Shown here one piece after another: positions 36,526 to 46,019 of a stretch of DNA of 64,000 nt. The stretch covers positions 186,001 to 250,000 of the forward strand of contig NZ_ATAY01000020.1 of NCBI RefSeq assembly GCF_000421965.1, written 5' to 3'. Position 1 is the first letter of the stretch; each line of letters opens with the position of its first letter. Made by a program: the position numbers and the translations under genes. Under the pieces are notes generated by a model. It saw nothing but the letters and a program-made list of their open reading frames with translations. It did no database searches and was not told the DNA's origin. This stretch comes from Ruminiclostridium papyrosolvens C7 (GTDB taxonomy: Bacteria; Bacillota; Clostridia; Acetivibrionales; DSM-1351).

Positions 36526-37986
36526 GTGAATTTATCTAATAAACAGTTAAAGGTACTTTTTGTATCCGCAGAAGTTGACCCTTTCGCAAAGACCGGGGGC
36601 TTAGCTGACGTTGCAGGTTCTCTGCCAAAGGAGTTAACGCTGCTGGGGCAGGATGTAAGAGTACTTATGCCGCGATACAAAAGTATAGATACAGAATTAG
36701 CTTATGTAGCCGATTTTCCGGTTGAAATGGGCGAAAGAAAAGAAACATGTGTAATCAAGGAAAGCTGTATACCTGTTTCAGGTTCAAAAGAAGTTAAGGT
36801 CTATTTTTTAGAAAACTATCATTATTATTATAGAGATGGTATATATTGCTACCAGGATGATGCACAAAGATTTATAATGCTGTGCAAGGCAGCCCTTGAA
36901 ATGTTACCCTATATTGACTTTAAACCGGATATTATTCATTGCAATGACTGGCATACTGGCCCTTTATGTCTGCTTTTAAAAGAAAAATATGCCAAACATG
37001 ATTTTTATAAAGATATTGCTACGGTTTATACTATTCACAACCTTGAGTATCAAGGAAATTTCAGTGCTGATATATGCGGTTTTCTAAACTTGGAGGAAGA
37101 CTTCTTTACCTATGACAAGGCTGAATTTTATGGAATGTTCAGTTTTATGAAATGCGGACTTGTGTATTCAGATAAAATAAATACCGTAAGCAAGCAGTAT
37201 GCGCAGGAAATTCTTTCAACTGCATACGGTGAAAAAATGGAAGGTATACTTAATAAAAGGAAAAAAGACCTTTTCGGTATTGTAAATGGAATATCTTATG
37301 AAGAGTTCGATCCCGGTAAGAATGAAGATTTATATAAGGGTTATGACTCTAAATGCCCGTGGAATAAGAAGGAAAACAAAAGAAAATTCCAGAAAGAGTT
37401 CGGCTTAGCTAAAAGTGATGCTCCGATTTTGGCAGTTATTACGAGACTGACACATCAGAAGGGTCTGGAACTTATATTGGGGTGTATCGACAGATTTATA
37501 AAAGAAAAGGATATACAGTTGACTGTTCTTGGAATCGGGGATGAATATTATCATAACTCGTTTAAGGAACTTCAGAAAAAGTATCCCGATAATGTAGCAG
37601 TTTTTTTGGAGTTCAACCAAAAACTGGCTAAAAAGATATATGCCTCAGCAGATATGTTCTTAATGCCTTCTCGTTTTGAACCTTGCGGCTTAGGACAGAT
37701 TATTAGTTTCAGATATGGTACAATTCCCGTTGTAAGGGCTACAGGAGGCCTTGCTGAAACTGTAATAGATTATGATAAGGATAGAAAAAACGGAAATGGG
37801 TTCTCTTTCACGGAATTTGATGAAAAGGAATTTGAGGATACTTTGAATAGGGCAATACAGGTTTATTGCAGTCAAGAGTGGGAAGAATTGGTTGTCAGGG
37901 CGTTGGAAAGTGATTTTTCTTGGAAGAAGCCTTGTATTAAGTACTTAGATTTATATAAAATAGCTTTAGAACACAAAAATAGATAA
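36526..37986 (+). CDS. glgA: Glycogen synthase (ADP-glucose type)
   Basis: About 486 residues. A GT5 glycosyltransferase: KTGGLADVAGSLP near residue 22 (ADP-glucose binding), HCNDWHTG near 143, YTIHNLEYQG, and C-terminal MPSRFEPCGLGQ with RATGGLAETV. It extends alpha-1,4-glucan chains. GTG 36526 preferred over GTG 36523 because of spacing from GGAGG (36514-36518). No glgC, glgB or glgP neighbours are present, so it is separated from the rest of the glycogen pathway. Confidence 0.95.
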   Translation: MNLSNKQLKVLFVSAEVDPFAKTGGLADVAGSLPKELTLLGQDVRVLMPRYKSIDTELAYVADFPVEMGERKETCVIKESCIPVSGSKEVKVYFLENYHYYYRDGIYCYQDDAQRFIMLCKAALEMLPYIDFKPDIIHCNDWHTGPLCLLLKEKYAKHDFYKDIATVYTIHNLEYQGNFSADICGFLNLEEDFFTYDKAEFYGMFSFMKCGLVYSDKINTVSKQYAQEILSTAYGEKMEGILNKRKKDLFGIVNGISYEEFDPGKNEDLYKGYDSKCPWNKKENKRKFQKEFGLAKSDAPILAVITRLTHQKGLELILGCIDRFIKEKDIQLTVLGIGDEYYHNSFKELQKKYPDNVAVFLEFNQKLAKKIYASADMFLMPSRFEPCGLGQIISFRYGTIPVVRATGGLAETVIDYDKDRKNGNGFSFTEFDEKEFEDTLNRAIQVYCSQEWEELVVRALESDFSWKKPCIKYLDLYKIALEHKNR

Positions 37987-38013
37987 CATAAGATAAAGAA
38001 GGTATAAAATTCG

Positions 38014-38646
38014 ATGACTAAAAAGGAAAAGGTTCTGCAGATGATAGAAGTTCTTGACAGGCTTTATCCTGGCGCGGAGTGCTCCCTGCAGTATGAGAAC
38101 CCGCTTCAGCTTTTGATTTCTACTCAACTTGCAGCCCAGTGTACTGATGCCAGGGTAAATATAGTTGCAAAGGATTTATATAAGAAATATCCATCGGTAG
38201 AGGCATTTGCAAATGCAGATGTAAGAGAACTGGAAGAGGATATTAAATCAACTGGGTTTTACAGAAATAAGGCAAAAAACATAATCGCTTGTTGCAAGAT
38301 TATTACTGAAAAATACAACGGAAAAATTCCTGATAATATGGAGGAACTTCTTGAATTGCCCGGGGTAGGACGTAAGACAGCGAACCTATACTTGTATGAG
38401 ATACATGGAAAGCAGGGAGTGGTTGTTGACACCCATGCTAAAAGACTTTCAAACAGAACGGGTCTGACCAAGAATGAAGACCCTGAGAAGATTGAATATG
38501 ATTTGCAGAAAATAATTCCTAAAGATAAATGGGCAGACTTTTGCCATAAGTTGGTCTTTCATGGCAGAGCTGTGTGTAACGCAAGAAAACCTGAATGTGA
38601 AAAGTGTGAGATAAATCATTTATGCAGTTATTATACTAAGAAATAG
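38014..38646 (+). CDS. nth: Endonuclease III
   Basis: 210 residues. Helix-hairpin-helix LPGVGRKTANLYL with catalytic Lys near residue 120, catalytic Asp in VVDTHAKRLSNR near 139, and a C-terminal 4Fe-4S loop, CNARKPECEKCEINHLC (Cys spacing 6-2-5). A bifunctional DNA glycosylase/AP lyase for oxidised pyrimidines. It starts 28 bases after glgA. Confidence 0.96.
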   Translation: MTKKEKVLQMIEVLDRLYPGAECSLQYENPLQLLISTQLAAQCTDARVNIVAKDLYKKYPSVEAFANADVRELEEDIKSTGFYRNKAKNIIACCKIITEKYNGKIPDNMEELLELPGVGRKTANLYLYEIHGKQGVVVDTHAKRLSNRTGLTKNEDPEKIEYDLQKIIPKDKWADFCHKLVFHGRAVCNARKPECEKCEINHLCSYYTKK

Positions 38647-38679
38647 AGTCACGACTGTTTTTATACATGGGGGTAAGGT

Positions 38680-40806
38680 ATGCCTGGTAAACAGAAGATA
38701 ACAAAAACTAAAGTAGAAACATTTAATGAAGAAGATTTGATATTTGCTCTTGATATTGGAACAAGAACAGTTATAGGTATAGTAGGAGTTTATGAGAAGG
38801 AATGTTTCAGGGTTGTTGCGGCTGAGATATGTGAACATAAAAGTCGTGCAATGCTGGACGGACAAATACATGATATTGAAAAGGTTGCCGAAGTAATAAC
38901 TCAAGTTAAAGAACGACTGGAGAAGATACTTGGGGTTGCTTTGACAAAAGTAGCCATAGCAGCTGCAGGAAGGGTTCTAAAAACAAGTCAGACAAAACTG
39001 GAATACGATATTGAACAGGGACGTGAAATAACATCGGAAATTGTGGGAAGTCTGGAAGTTGACGCTATTCAGAATGCACAATTTAAGCTAGATAACGAAA
39101 TATCCAATGAAGAAAAAATGACCTTTTATTGTGTCGGGTATAGTGTTGTAAACTACTTTCTCAATGGGTATGTTATTTCGTCACTTGTAGGGCATAAAGG
39201 TAAGAAAATCGGGGTGGAAGTACTGGCTACATTCCTGCCTCACGTTGTAGTAGACAGCTTATACACGGTTATGTCAAAGGTTGGACTGGAGGTAATAAGT
39301 CTCACGCTTGAACCTATAGCTGCAATAAATGTAACTATTCCAAAAGATTTAAGACTTTTGAATCTTGTTCTGGTTGATATCGGTGCAGGAACATCGGATA
39401 TAGCAGTAACCAGAGACGGCTCCGTGGTGGCGTATGGCATGGTTCCGATAGCTGGTGACGAGATAACCGAAAAAATAGCTCAGGAGTTTTTGGTTGATTT
39501 TAATACTGCTGAGAAAATTAAAATATCTATTTCATCTGGTACAGAAAATATCAAGTATACAGATATACTAGGGAATAAGTATGAGATTACACACCAAAAG
39601 GCTATTGAAATAATAAAACCTTCTATAGATTTTTTAGCAGGAAGTATATGCGATAAAATTCTGGAATTCAATCAGAAGGCCCCCAATGCGGTGTTTCTGA
39701 TAGGAGGCGGGAGCCAGATACCCGGGCTTACAAACAGGATAGCTGAAGGACTGGGGCTTCCTGATAACAGAGTTGCAGTAAGGGGGAGGGATGTAATACA
39801 AAACATAAAGACCAAGATTAAAAAGTTAACAGGGCCTGAATCTATCACACCTTTTGGGATAGCCATGATGGCACATATGCAAAGAGGCCAGGACTTTATG
39901 ACTGTCACTGTAAATGAAAATAAAATAAAGCTGTTCAACTCCAAGAAGCTTAGTGTAGCAGATGCTTTAATATTGGTAGGGTATAATCCTGATAAGCTGA
40001 TTGGCAGATCAGGAAAGTCATTGAAGTTCACACTTAATGGTAAAGATGTGAGTATTAAGGGTGAACATGGAAGGGCGGCTGAAATTTTCGTTAACAATGA
40101 GCAGGCAAGTCTTGATACTAGAATAAATAATAATGATTCCATATACATAAAGCCTTCATACAATGGTATGGACGCTGAAAAGAGAGCAATTGATTATATC
40201 AAACACCCAAGAGGGCTAACTGTCTTTTTGAACGAAGACCGGATAGAGCTTGTACCGTATTGTTCAATTAACGGGCAGGTATGCGGTATGGATGTACCTA
40301 TAAAAAATGGTGATAAGGTTCAAATAGAGGAAATAGTCACACTAAAGGACTTCATAACAAAATTTGAAATTGGTCTTGAAAGCAGTTTATTACGGGTCAA
40401 TGGGGAAATCGGCAGTCCTGAATACATACTAAAGGACAACGACAGTATAACTGATTCGGAACTTCTGGAATCAGTTGCTGTAACTGCTCCTGAACAGGGC
40501 TTTGAAGAACAAGAGATTTATGAGACTGATGATGTATTAATAAATCAATTGGAACAGGATAATATGGAAAACAACAGTGTTCCTGTACCTGAAAAAGGCT
40601 TTGTTATTTATGTAAACGGTGAAAGAATCGAATTGAAAGAAAACAAGCAGTATATTTTTGTGGATATTTTCAACTATATTAATTTTGATTTGTCAGTACC
40701 TAAAGGAAACATTATATTAAAATTAAATGGAAGTCAGGCTAATTTTACTGATACAATTTCTCGGGGAGACAATATAGAAATTTATTGGGAGAATATGCAA
40801 TTGTAG
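38680..40806 (+). CDS. FtsA/PilM-like actin-fold ATPase with long C-terminal extension
   Basis: 708 residues. The first ~400 are an FtsA-type actin fold: FALDIGTRTVIGIVG (phosphate 1, ~20), LVDIGAGTSDIAVTRDG (phosphate 2, ~232), FLIGGGSQIPGLTNRIAEGL (adenosine, ~340). Ordinary FtsA is ~420 residues; here ~300 extra residues follow, made of repeated beta-rich blocks of similar pattern (e.g. GYNPDKLIGRSGKSLKFTLN, KNGDKVQIEEIV, RGDNIEIYW). The classical FtsZ-binding tail of FtsA is not seen. No ftsZ is near. A clostridial cell-shape or division ATPase is likely; the exact role is unknown. Confidence 0.75.
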   Translation: MPGKQKITKTKVETFNEEDLIFALDIGTRTVIGIVGVYEKECFRVVAAEICEHKSRAMLDGQIHDIEKVAEVITQVKERLEKILGVALTKVAIAAAGRVLKTSQTKLEYDIEQGREITSEIVGSLEVDAIQNAQFKLDNEISNEEKMTFYCVGYSVVNYFLNGYVISSLVGHKGKKIGVEVLATFLPHVVVDSLYTVMSKVGLEVISLTLEPIAAINVTIPKDLRLLNLVLVDIGAGTSDIAVTRDGSVVAYGMVPIAGDEITEKIAQEFLVDFNTAEKIKISISSGTENIKYTDILGNKYEITHQKAIEIIKPSIDFLAGSICDKILEFNQKAPNAVFLIGGGSQIPGLTNRIAEGLGLPDNRVAVRGRDVIQNIKTKIKKLTGPESITPFGIAMMAHMQRGQDFMTVTVNENKIKLFNSKKLSVADALILVGYNPDKLIGRSGKSLKFTLNGKDVSIKGEHGRAAEIFVNNEQASLDTRINNNDSIYIKPSYNGMDAEKRAIDYIKHPRGLTVFLNEDRIELVPYCSINGQVCGMDVPIKNGDKVQIEEIVTLKDFITKFEIGLESSLLRVNGEIGSPEYILKDNDSITDSELLESVAVTAPEQGFEEQEIYETDDVLINQLEQDNMENNSVPVPEKGFVIYVNGERIELKENKQYIFVDIFNYINFDLSVPKGNIILKLNGSQANFTDTISRGDNIEIYWENMQL

Positions 40807-40821
40807 TTAGAAAGGAAATAT

Positions 40822-42498
40822 ATGAATAAAATACAAAAATATGAAAAGGTTATGATTAACCTTTATTGGGTATTTATTGTATTACTGTTTTCTGCATTGC
40901 TTTTCAAGCAGGAACTTTATACTGATGCTAATGTTTATTTTAGTAAGGAAATTTTTCTCATAGTATTTATAGCGTCAATTTTGTCTCTGAATATTGTTAA
41001 AATTATATTTGTAAAAAATATAAATCTATATTCAGATACAGTATTTGACATTTTTAGGTCAATCGAAGTCTTTTTGACATCCGTATTTTTATTGCCATTT
41101 TCGGATGGGATAGAGTACCTTTCTCTTGTCTTGCCTTTATTTTTTATAAGCATTCACAAGGGCAAAAAGTTGACCTATACGTTATTGAGTTTCAGTGCAG
41201 TAATCAAGGTAGCACATATATTTATAGTATATGGGATACAAGAGTCCTTTGATGTTACAAAAGTACTTTATAGTCTTTTCAGGATTGTGTGCATATACAT
41301 ATTACTACTTTGTATATTCCGTATAAGTGCTAAAATTTACTCTGAAAACTTAAAAAATGAACAGGAAAATGATAGGTTGATTGATGAATTGGGTGAGAAG
41401 TATGAGCAGCTTGCTTTCGCCAAGGATAAAATAAAGAACCAGTATGAAAAGCTAAAGGAAACCAATTTTAAGCTTGAAGATACAAATAAAAGGCTCACGT
41501 CAAGTATTGCAGAGTTTTATACCCTTCAACAAGTGAGTGAGGCCATAGGCTCCATTCTAGACATAAACGAGTTACTTAATTTTGTAAATGATGTAATAAT
41601 AGGTGTAATGGGCGTGAACTATTCTACTATATTATTGTTTGACCAGAAGAAAAACAGACTTAAGGTACAGTTTACAAATATCACAAATAAAGAAGAGCTT
41701 GCGATTTTGGCTGATAATGTTAATTGTGAGCTTCTCCTTGATATATTGCAAAATGAAAAGCCTTTGATAGAAAATATGGTTGACCCTGATAAATACGATT
41801 TTATTCAGACAAGACAAATAGGTTCCTTTATGTGCGTGCCTTTGAGTTTGAAATCCAGAAAGTTCGGACTCACTCTCATTGAACACCGTAATAACAACAC
41901 ATTTAATACCGAAAACTTAAGGCTGCTTACTACCATGGGAAAACAGGTAAGTATGGCAATTGAAAATGCCGAACTTTATGCCAACCTTCAGGAAATGGCC
42001 ACAGTTGACGGTTTGACAGGGGTTTATAACCGTGTCTACTTCCATGAAAAATTCGAAGCTGAATTTAAGATGGCTGAGGAAAAGGGGTACAGTTTATCTC
42101 TGGTAATTCTGGACATTGACTTTTTCAAAATATTTAATGATACATACGGACATCTTTTTGGTGATGTAGTACTGAAAGAAGTAGCACAAACAGTAAAAAA
42201 TAACCTGCGGGGAACTGATACCATCGCAAGGTTCGGGGGAGAAGAATTTGTACTTATCTTACCACGGACATCAATACAACAGGCTCATGAAAAAGTTGAG
42301 TTTTTGCGAACAAAGATTGCAGGCAATGTAATTAAAGACAATCTTATATCAGCCTCTGTTACTGCAAGTTTTGGGATAGCGTGCTATCCTGAAACATCTT
42401 CGAATCAGGTAGGATTAATCAGAGATGCAGACAATGCACTATACAAGGCAAAGGAAAATGGAAGAAATTGTATTATGATTTCTCCAAAAGTAGGTTAA
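40822..42498 (+). CDS. Membrane GGDEF diguanylate cyclase with GAF domain
   Basis: 558 residues. Six N-terminal hydrophobic segments (~12-175), a coiled coil (~178-225), a GAF domain (~230-385) and a GGDEF domain (~390-558). The active site reads FGGEEF near 472, with an RGTD inhibitory I-site five residues before it, so an active, product-inhibited c-di-GMP synthase is expected. It follows the FtsA-like gene by 15 bases and its stop overlaps the convergent gene on - by 4 bases. Confidence 0.93.
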   Translation: MNKIQKYEKVMINLYWVFIVLLFSALLFKQELYTDANVYFSKEIFLIVFIASILSLNIVKIIFVKNINLYSDTVFDIFRSIEVFLTSVFLLPFSDGIEYLSLVLPLFFISIHKGKKLTYTLLSFSAVIKVAHIFIVYGIQESFDVTKVLYSLFRIVCIYILLLCIFRISAKIYSENLKNEQENDRLIDELGEKYEQLAFAKDKIKNQYEKLKETNFKLEDTNKRLTSSIAEFYTLQQVSEAIGSILDINELLNFVNDVIIGVMGVNYSTILLFDQKKNRLKVQFTNITNKEELAILADNVNCELLLDILQNEKPLIENMVDPDKYDFIQTRQIGSFMCVPLSLKSRKFGLTLIEHRNNNTFNTENLRLLTTMGKQVSMAIENAELYANLQEMATVDGLTGVYNRVYFHEKFEAEFKMAEEKGYSLSLVILDIDFFKIFNDTYGHLFGDVVLKEVAQTVKNNLRGTDTIARFGGEEFVLILPRTSIQQAHEKVEFLRTKIAGNVIKDNLISASVTASFGIACYPETSSNQVGLIRDADNALYKAKENGRNCIMISPKVG

Positions 42499-43175
42499 TT
42501 AACTTTCATAGAATTTACCATTTTCCAAAACATATCATAGTCTTCATGGGTATAATTTTTTTCAGGTATATAAAAACTAATTCTATATAGCCTGGAATCC
42601 TTTGAGAGGAATACTTCAAGTGTTTTATAGTTTTCATTGGAACCTTTTACGGTATACTCCCAAAAATACCCTTTCATTTTATTGACTTCGATCTCTTTGG
42701 AATTGAAATTGATAAAATCGGCAAGAGAGTTTTCCTTTGATTCCTCAAGAAACTTACTGAGTTCGTAAGGCAGATTCCAAACCTGAACAAACCCTGTAAA
42801 GGAATTATCGTTTTTATTTTGAAAATCTACATGATATAAAATTTCACTGCCCGGAAAAGCCTGCTGATTCAGTTTGAAATTTGAAGGATAACTGAAATGA
42901 AATTTGTCTTCGGGTGACTTATAATCAATAAAACTCTTATATTTACTGTTGCTTGCCTGAATATATGGAGCAGAAGCAGGGTCGCTGGCATATACATTTT
43001 TAATTGCGAAATCCATGGGGTAAGAAAAAGATATTTGGCTGTTAACCGTTATTGTATAATAAGAGTTTCCATAAAAAAAAATACGAACAAATGTAATAAT
43101 ACCTACAGAAAATACAATAAATACTATTATCATTATAAGTTTTTTTCTTTGACTGGCATTAAATAGAGAAAACAT
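42495..43175 (-). CDS. Single-pass membrane protein, unknown function
   Basis: About 226 residues. The start at 43175 (MFSLFNASQRKK) is preferred because AAAGGGAGTGG lies just upstream; the frame could open earlier at 43223. One membrane helix (residues ~14-34) is followed by an extracellular domain with two similar halves, each with a SFSYP/HFSYPS-type segment, reminiscent of PsbP/SpoOM-like envelope domains. I do not recognise a named family. It is transcribed toward the GGDEF gene. Confidence 0.65.
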   Translation of the reverse strand: MFSLFNASQRKKLIMIIVFIVFSVGIITFVRIFFYGNSYYTITVNSQISFSYPMDFAIKNVYASDPASAPYIQASNSKYKSFIDYKSPEDKFHFSYPSNFKLNQQAFPGSEILYHVDFQNKNDNSFTGFVQVWNLPYELSKFLEESKENSLADFINFNSKEIEVNKMKGYFWEYTVKGSNENYKTLEVFLSKDSRLYRISFYIPEKNYTHEDYDMFWKMVNSMKVN

Positions 43176-43334
43176 CTGACCACTCCCTTTAAAAAAATAG
43201 CTTATCCGTATATATCTATTCACTATAATAAAGATTTAGACAACTTTTTAGGTTAAGAATTTGTATTTACTATCACGAAAGTACTTTTGGCGGAATATGA
43301 TAAATAGTAAGAGCTATTCAGGGGGAGTGTAATT

Positions 43335-43406
43335 ATGAAAATAGTAGTCGTAAAAATGCCTAAGTTTTTTGGAAACATATTAAAGAAGGTATTTAAAATA
43401 GGCTGA
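43335..43406 (+). CDS. spoVM: SpoVM, spore coat/cortex morphogenetic peptide
   Basis: A 23-codon gene, too short for most ORF callers. ATG 43335 follows GGGGGAG. The product MKIVVVKMPKFFGNILKKVF ends in KIG. It matches SpoVM (B. subtilis form starts MKFYTIKLPKFLGGIV): short N-terminal strand, Pro at residue 9, then an amphipathic basic helix that senses the curved outer forespore membrane and anchors SpoIVA. The place beside divergent rpmB and upstream of recG copies the B. subtilis order spoVM-rpmB...recG. The promoter is not clear to me; sigma-E would be expected. Confidence 0.88.
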   Translation: MKIVVVKMPKFFGNILKKVFKIG

Positions 43407-43432
43407 TCCTAATGATGAGGAAGTAATAAAAA

Positions 43433-43470
43433 TAAAAATAAAAAAGCGTCTCGTAACGCTTTTTATTTTT
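43433..43470. terminator. Bidirectional terminator between spoVM and rpmB
   Basis: AAAAAGCGT and ACGCTTTTT pair around CTCGTA, with A-rich and T-rich flanks that serve both strands. Confidence 0.85.
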
Positions 43471-43490
43471 AGAAATTTAACGTAATCAAA

Positions 43491-43679
43491 TTATATAGCT
43501 CTGGTAACTTTGTTTGAACGAAGACACCTTGTGCATATGTTAATTGACTTTGGTGTGCCATTATCAATTATCTTTATTTTTCTTACATTAGGTTTCCATG
43601 TACGGCTAGTAGCATTTAATGCATGGCTTCGGTTGTTACCAAAAGTAGTTGCTTTACTGCATACTTCACACTTTGCCAT
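43491..43679 (-). CDS. rpmB: 50S ribosomal protein L28
   Basis: 62 residues. Starts MAKCEVCSKATTFGNNRSHA and contains NICTRCLRSNKVTRA near the end. The two CxxC pairs make it the zinc-binding (C+) form of L28. AGGAGGTG precedes the start on the minus strand. Single gene, convergent with spoVM. Confidence 0.96.
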   Translation of the reverse strand: MAKCEVCSKATTFGNNRSHALNATSRTWKPNVRKIKIIDNGTPKSINICTRCLRSNKVTRAI

Positions 43680-43925
43680 ATATTACACCTCCTTTAATTA
43701 TTGGAGAATTTTATTTTCTCAATATCTCGGCATCAAGCAATAACTATTTTAACACACAAAAGCCATATACTGCAAGTCTTTTTAATTTAAAAGTATTAGG
43801 ATTAATATCTGATAAAAGGATACAGGACCAGATACCCTTTTTCTATGTCGAAAAATATGGTACAATTTACTTTACATAGCCGAGACTTAACGGGATATTG
43901 TTAGTGTACTTACAAAAGAGGTTGT

Positions 43926-45998
43926 ATGAAAAAAATAACAATTAACGATTTGAAACAAAAATCAATCAGATATATAAAGGGTGTTGGTGAATCAAGGGAA
44001 TTACTATTTAAAAAATTGGAAATCCACAATTTTTTTGATCTCTTAACTTACTATCCAAGAGACTATGAAGACAGGAGCAGTATAAAGAATATAGCCGATC
44101 TTCAGAATGGTGTTCCGTGTTCCTTTGAGGGAACAATAGTATCGAATGTAAGCTTAACAAGACCTAAGAAAGGTATGACGGTATCAAGAGTATCAATAGA
44201 GGACAGTACCGGAAAGATTACAGCAATTTGGTTTAATCAGCCATATGTAAAAAACTCTTTGACACTTGGAGAAAACTACATATTTTTCGGAAAAGCAGAC
44301 AGAAAATTAAATAAACTTCAAATAGTAAATCCAGTCTTTGAAAAAACAAGTTCTAAATACATGAAAAAAAGCCTGAAAATACTTCCTGTTTATTCTTCTA
44401 CGAAAGATTTAGGGCAGAATATTATAAGATCGGTTGTATATGAGGCAATAAAGGGAGTAAATGATATTGAGCTTGAAGACATGATACCTTTATCTGTCAG
44501 AGAAGAGTACAAGCTCGCTGACAAAACCTATTCAATAAAACAAATACACTTTCCGGCCTCTGCCCGGGATATTGAACTAGCAAGGTTCAGACTGGTTTTT
44601 GAAGAACTTTTTATGCTGCAGCTGGGGCTTTTATCGTATAAGAGCCTTGCAACTGATACAAGAGTGGGTATAAAATATACTCACATAGACGAAATGGAAG
44701 GCTTTATTGAATCTCTTCCCTTTGAGCTTACAAACGCACAGAAAAAGGTTTTTATGGAAGTCGAAAAGGACATGGAAAGTTCTCATGTAATGAACAGGCT
44801 TGTGCAGGGGGATGTGGGTTCAGGAAAGACAATGATTGCAGTTCTGGCGCTGTTTAAAGCTGTTAAGTGTGGCTATCAGGGAGCTTTAATGGTACCCACT
44901 GAAATATTGGCAGAACAGCATTTTAAATCGATAAGGAGCTTGTTTGACGGCTTTGGTATTTCAGTTGAATTGTTATCCAGCAGTCTGACTAAAAAACAGA
45001 AGCAGTTGATAGTAGAAGAACTAAAGGAAGGAAAAACTGACGTTGTTATTGGAACTCATGCACTTATAGAGGATTATGTAGAATTTAAACAGCTGGGGCT
45101 TGTAATCACTGATGAACAGCACAGATTCGGAGTTCGCCAAAGAACAATATTGACAGAAAAAGGTCAGAATCCTGATGTGCTGGTTATGACTGCAACTCCA
45201 ATTCCTAGAACCTTGGCATTGATTTTATACGGAGACCTGGATATATCAATCATTGATGAACTCCCGCCAGGAAGAAAACCAATTAAAACATACTCTGTAA
45301 ATGAAACTATGAGGGAGAGGATTAATAAATTTGTAAGGGAAAAAGTAAAAGAAGGCAGGCAGGTATATATCGTTTGCCCCCTTGTAGAAGAATCCGAGGA
45401 GATTGAGGCAAAATCAGCAGTAGTTACTGCTGAAGATATAAGCAAAAGTGTATTCAGTGATTTAAACGTGGGAATTATTCATGGGAAAATGAAATCATCT
45501 GAAAAAGAAGATATTATGAAAAGATTCGTTTCGGGTGAAATAAGTATTCTTGTTTCTACAACTATAATAGAGGTCGGTGTAAATGTGCCAAATGCTACTG
45601 TGATGATAATAGAAAATGCTGAAAGGTTTGGTCTGGCGCAATTGCACCAATTGAGGGGGAGAGTCGGCAGAGGAGATGAGCAATCCTTCTGTATTTTGTT
45701 TAACCAATCAAATTCAAAGGTTGCAAAAGAGAGAATGAAAATTATGACTCACTCAAACGACGGTTTTGTAATCTCAGAAAAAGACTTGGAAATAAGAGGT
45801 CCCGGTGAATTTTTTGGCACCAGGCAGCACGGGATTCCCGAATTAAAAATAGCCAATCTGTACAAGGATATGGAAATTTTAAAGCTGGCTCAGGATAGTG
45901 CAATGGAGATTATCCGGGCTGACCCGGGCCTTATGAAACATAAGGAACTGAAAAAACACCTTGCCGTGTATTTTGGGGACAAGGTTACATTATCATAA
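43926..45998 (+). CDS. recG: ATP-dependent DNA helicase RecG
   Basis: 690 residues. The N-terminal wedge (OB) domain, about 60-160, binds branched DNA. Helicase motifs: QGDVGSGKTMIAVLA (motif I, ~293), ITDEQHRFGVRQR (motif II), MTATPIPRTLA (motif III), STTIIEVGVNVPNA and LHQLRGRVGRG (motifs V and VI). RecG remodels stalled forks and Holliday junctions. Followed at 21 bases by rsmD. Confidence 0.97.
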   Translation: MKKITINDLKQKSIRYIKGVGESRELLFKKLEIHNFFDLLTYYPRDYEDRSSIKNIADLQNGVPCSFEGTIVSNVSLTRPKKGMTVSRVSIEDSTGKITAIWFNQPYVKNSLTLGENYIFFGKADRKLNKLQIVNPVFEKTSSKYMKKSLKILPVYSSTKDLGQNIIRSVVYEAIKGVNDIELEDMIPLSVREEYKLADKTYSIKQIHFPASARDIELARFRLVFEELFMLQLGLLSYKSLATDTRVGIKYTHIDEMEGFIESLPFELTNAQKKVFMEVEKDMESSHVMNRLVQGDVGSGKTMIAVLALFKAVKCGYQGALMVPTEILAEQHFKSIRSLFDGFGISVELLSSSLTKKQKQLIVEELKEGKTDVVIGTHALIEDYVEFKQLGLVITDEQHRFGVRQRTILTEKGQNPDVLVMTATPIPRTLALILYGDLDISIIDELPPGRKPIKTYSVNETMRERINKFVREKVKEGRQVYIVCPLVEESEEIEAKSAVVTAEDISKSVFSDLNVGIIHGKMKSSEKEDIMKRFVSGEISILVSTTIIEVGVNVPNATVMIIENAERFGLAQLHQLRGRVGRGDEQSFCILFNQSNSKVAKERMKIMTHSNDGFVISEKDLEIRGPGEFFGTRQHGIPELKIANLYKDMEILKLAQDSAMEIIRADPGLMKHKELKKHLAVYFGDKVTLS

Positions 45999-46019
45999 TA
46001 GAAGTTAGGTGTGATTAGC

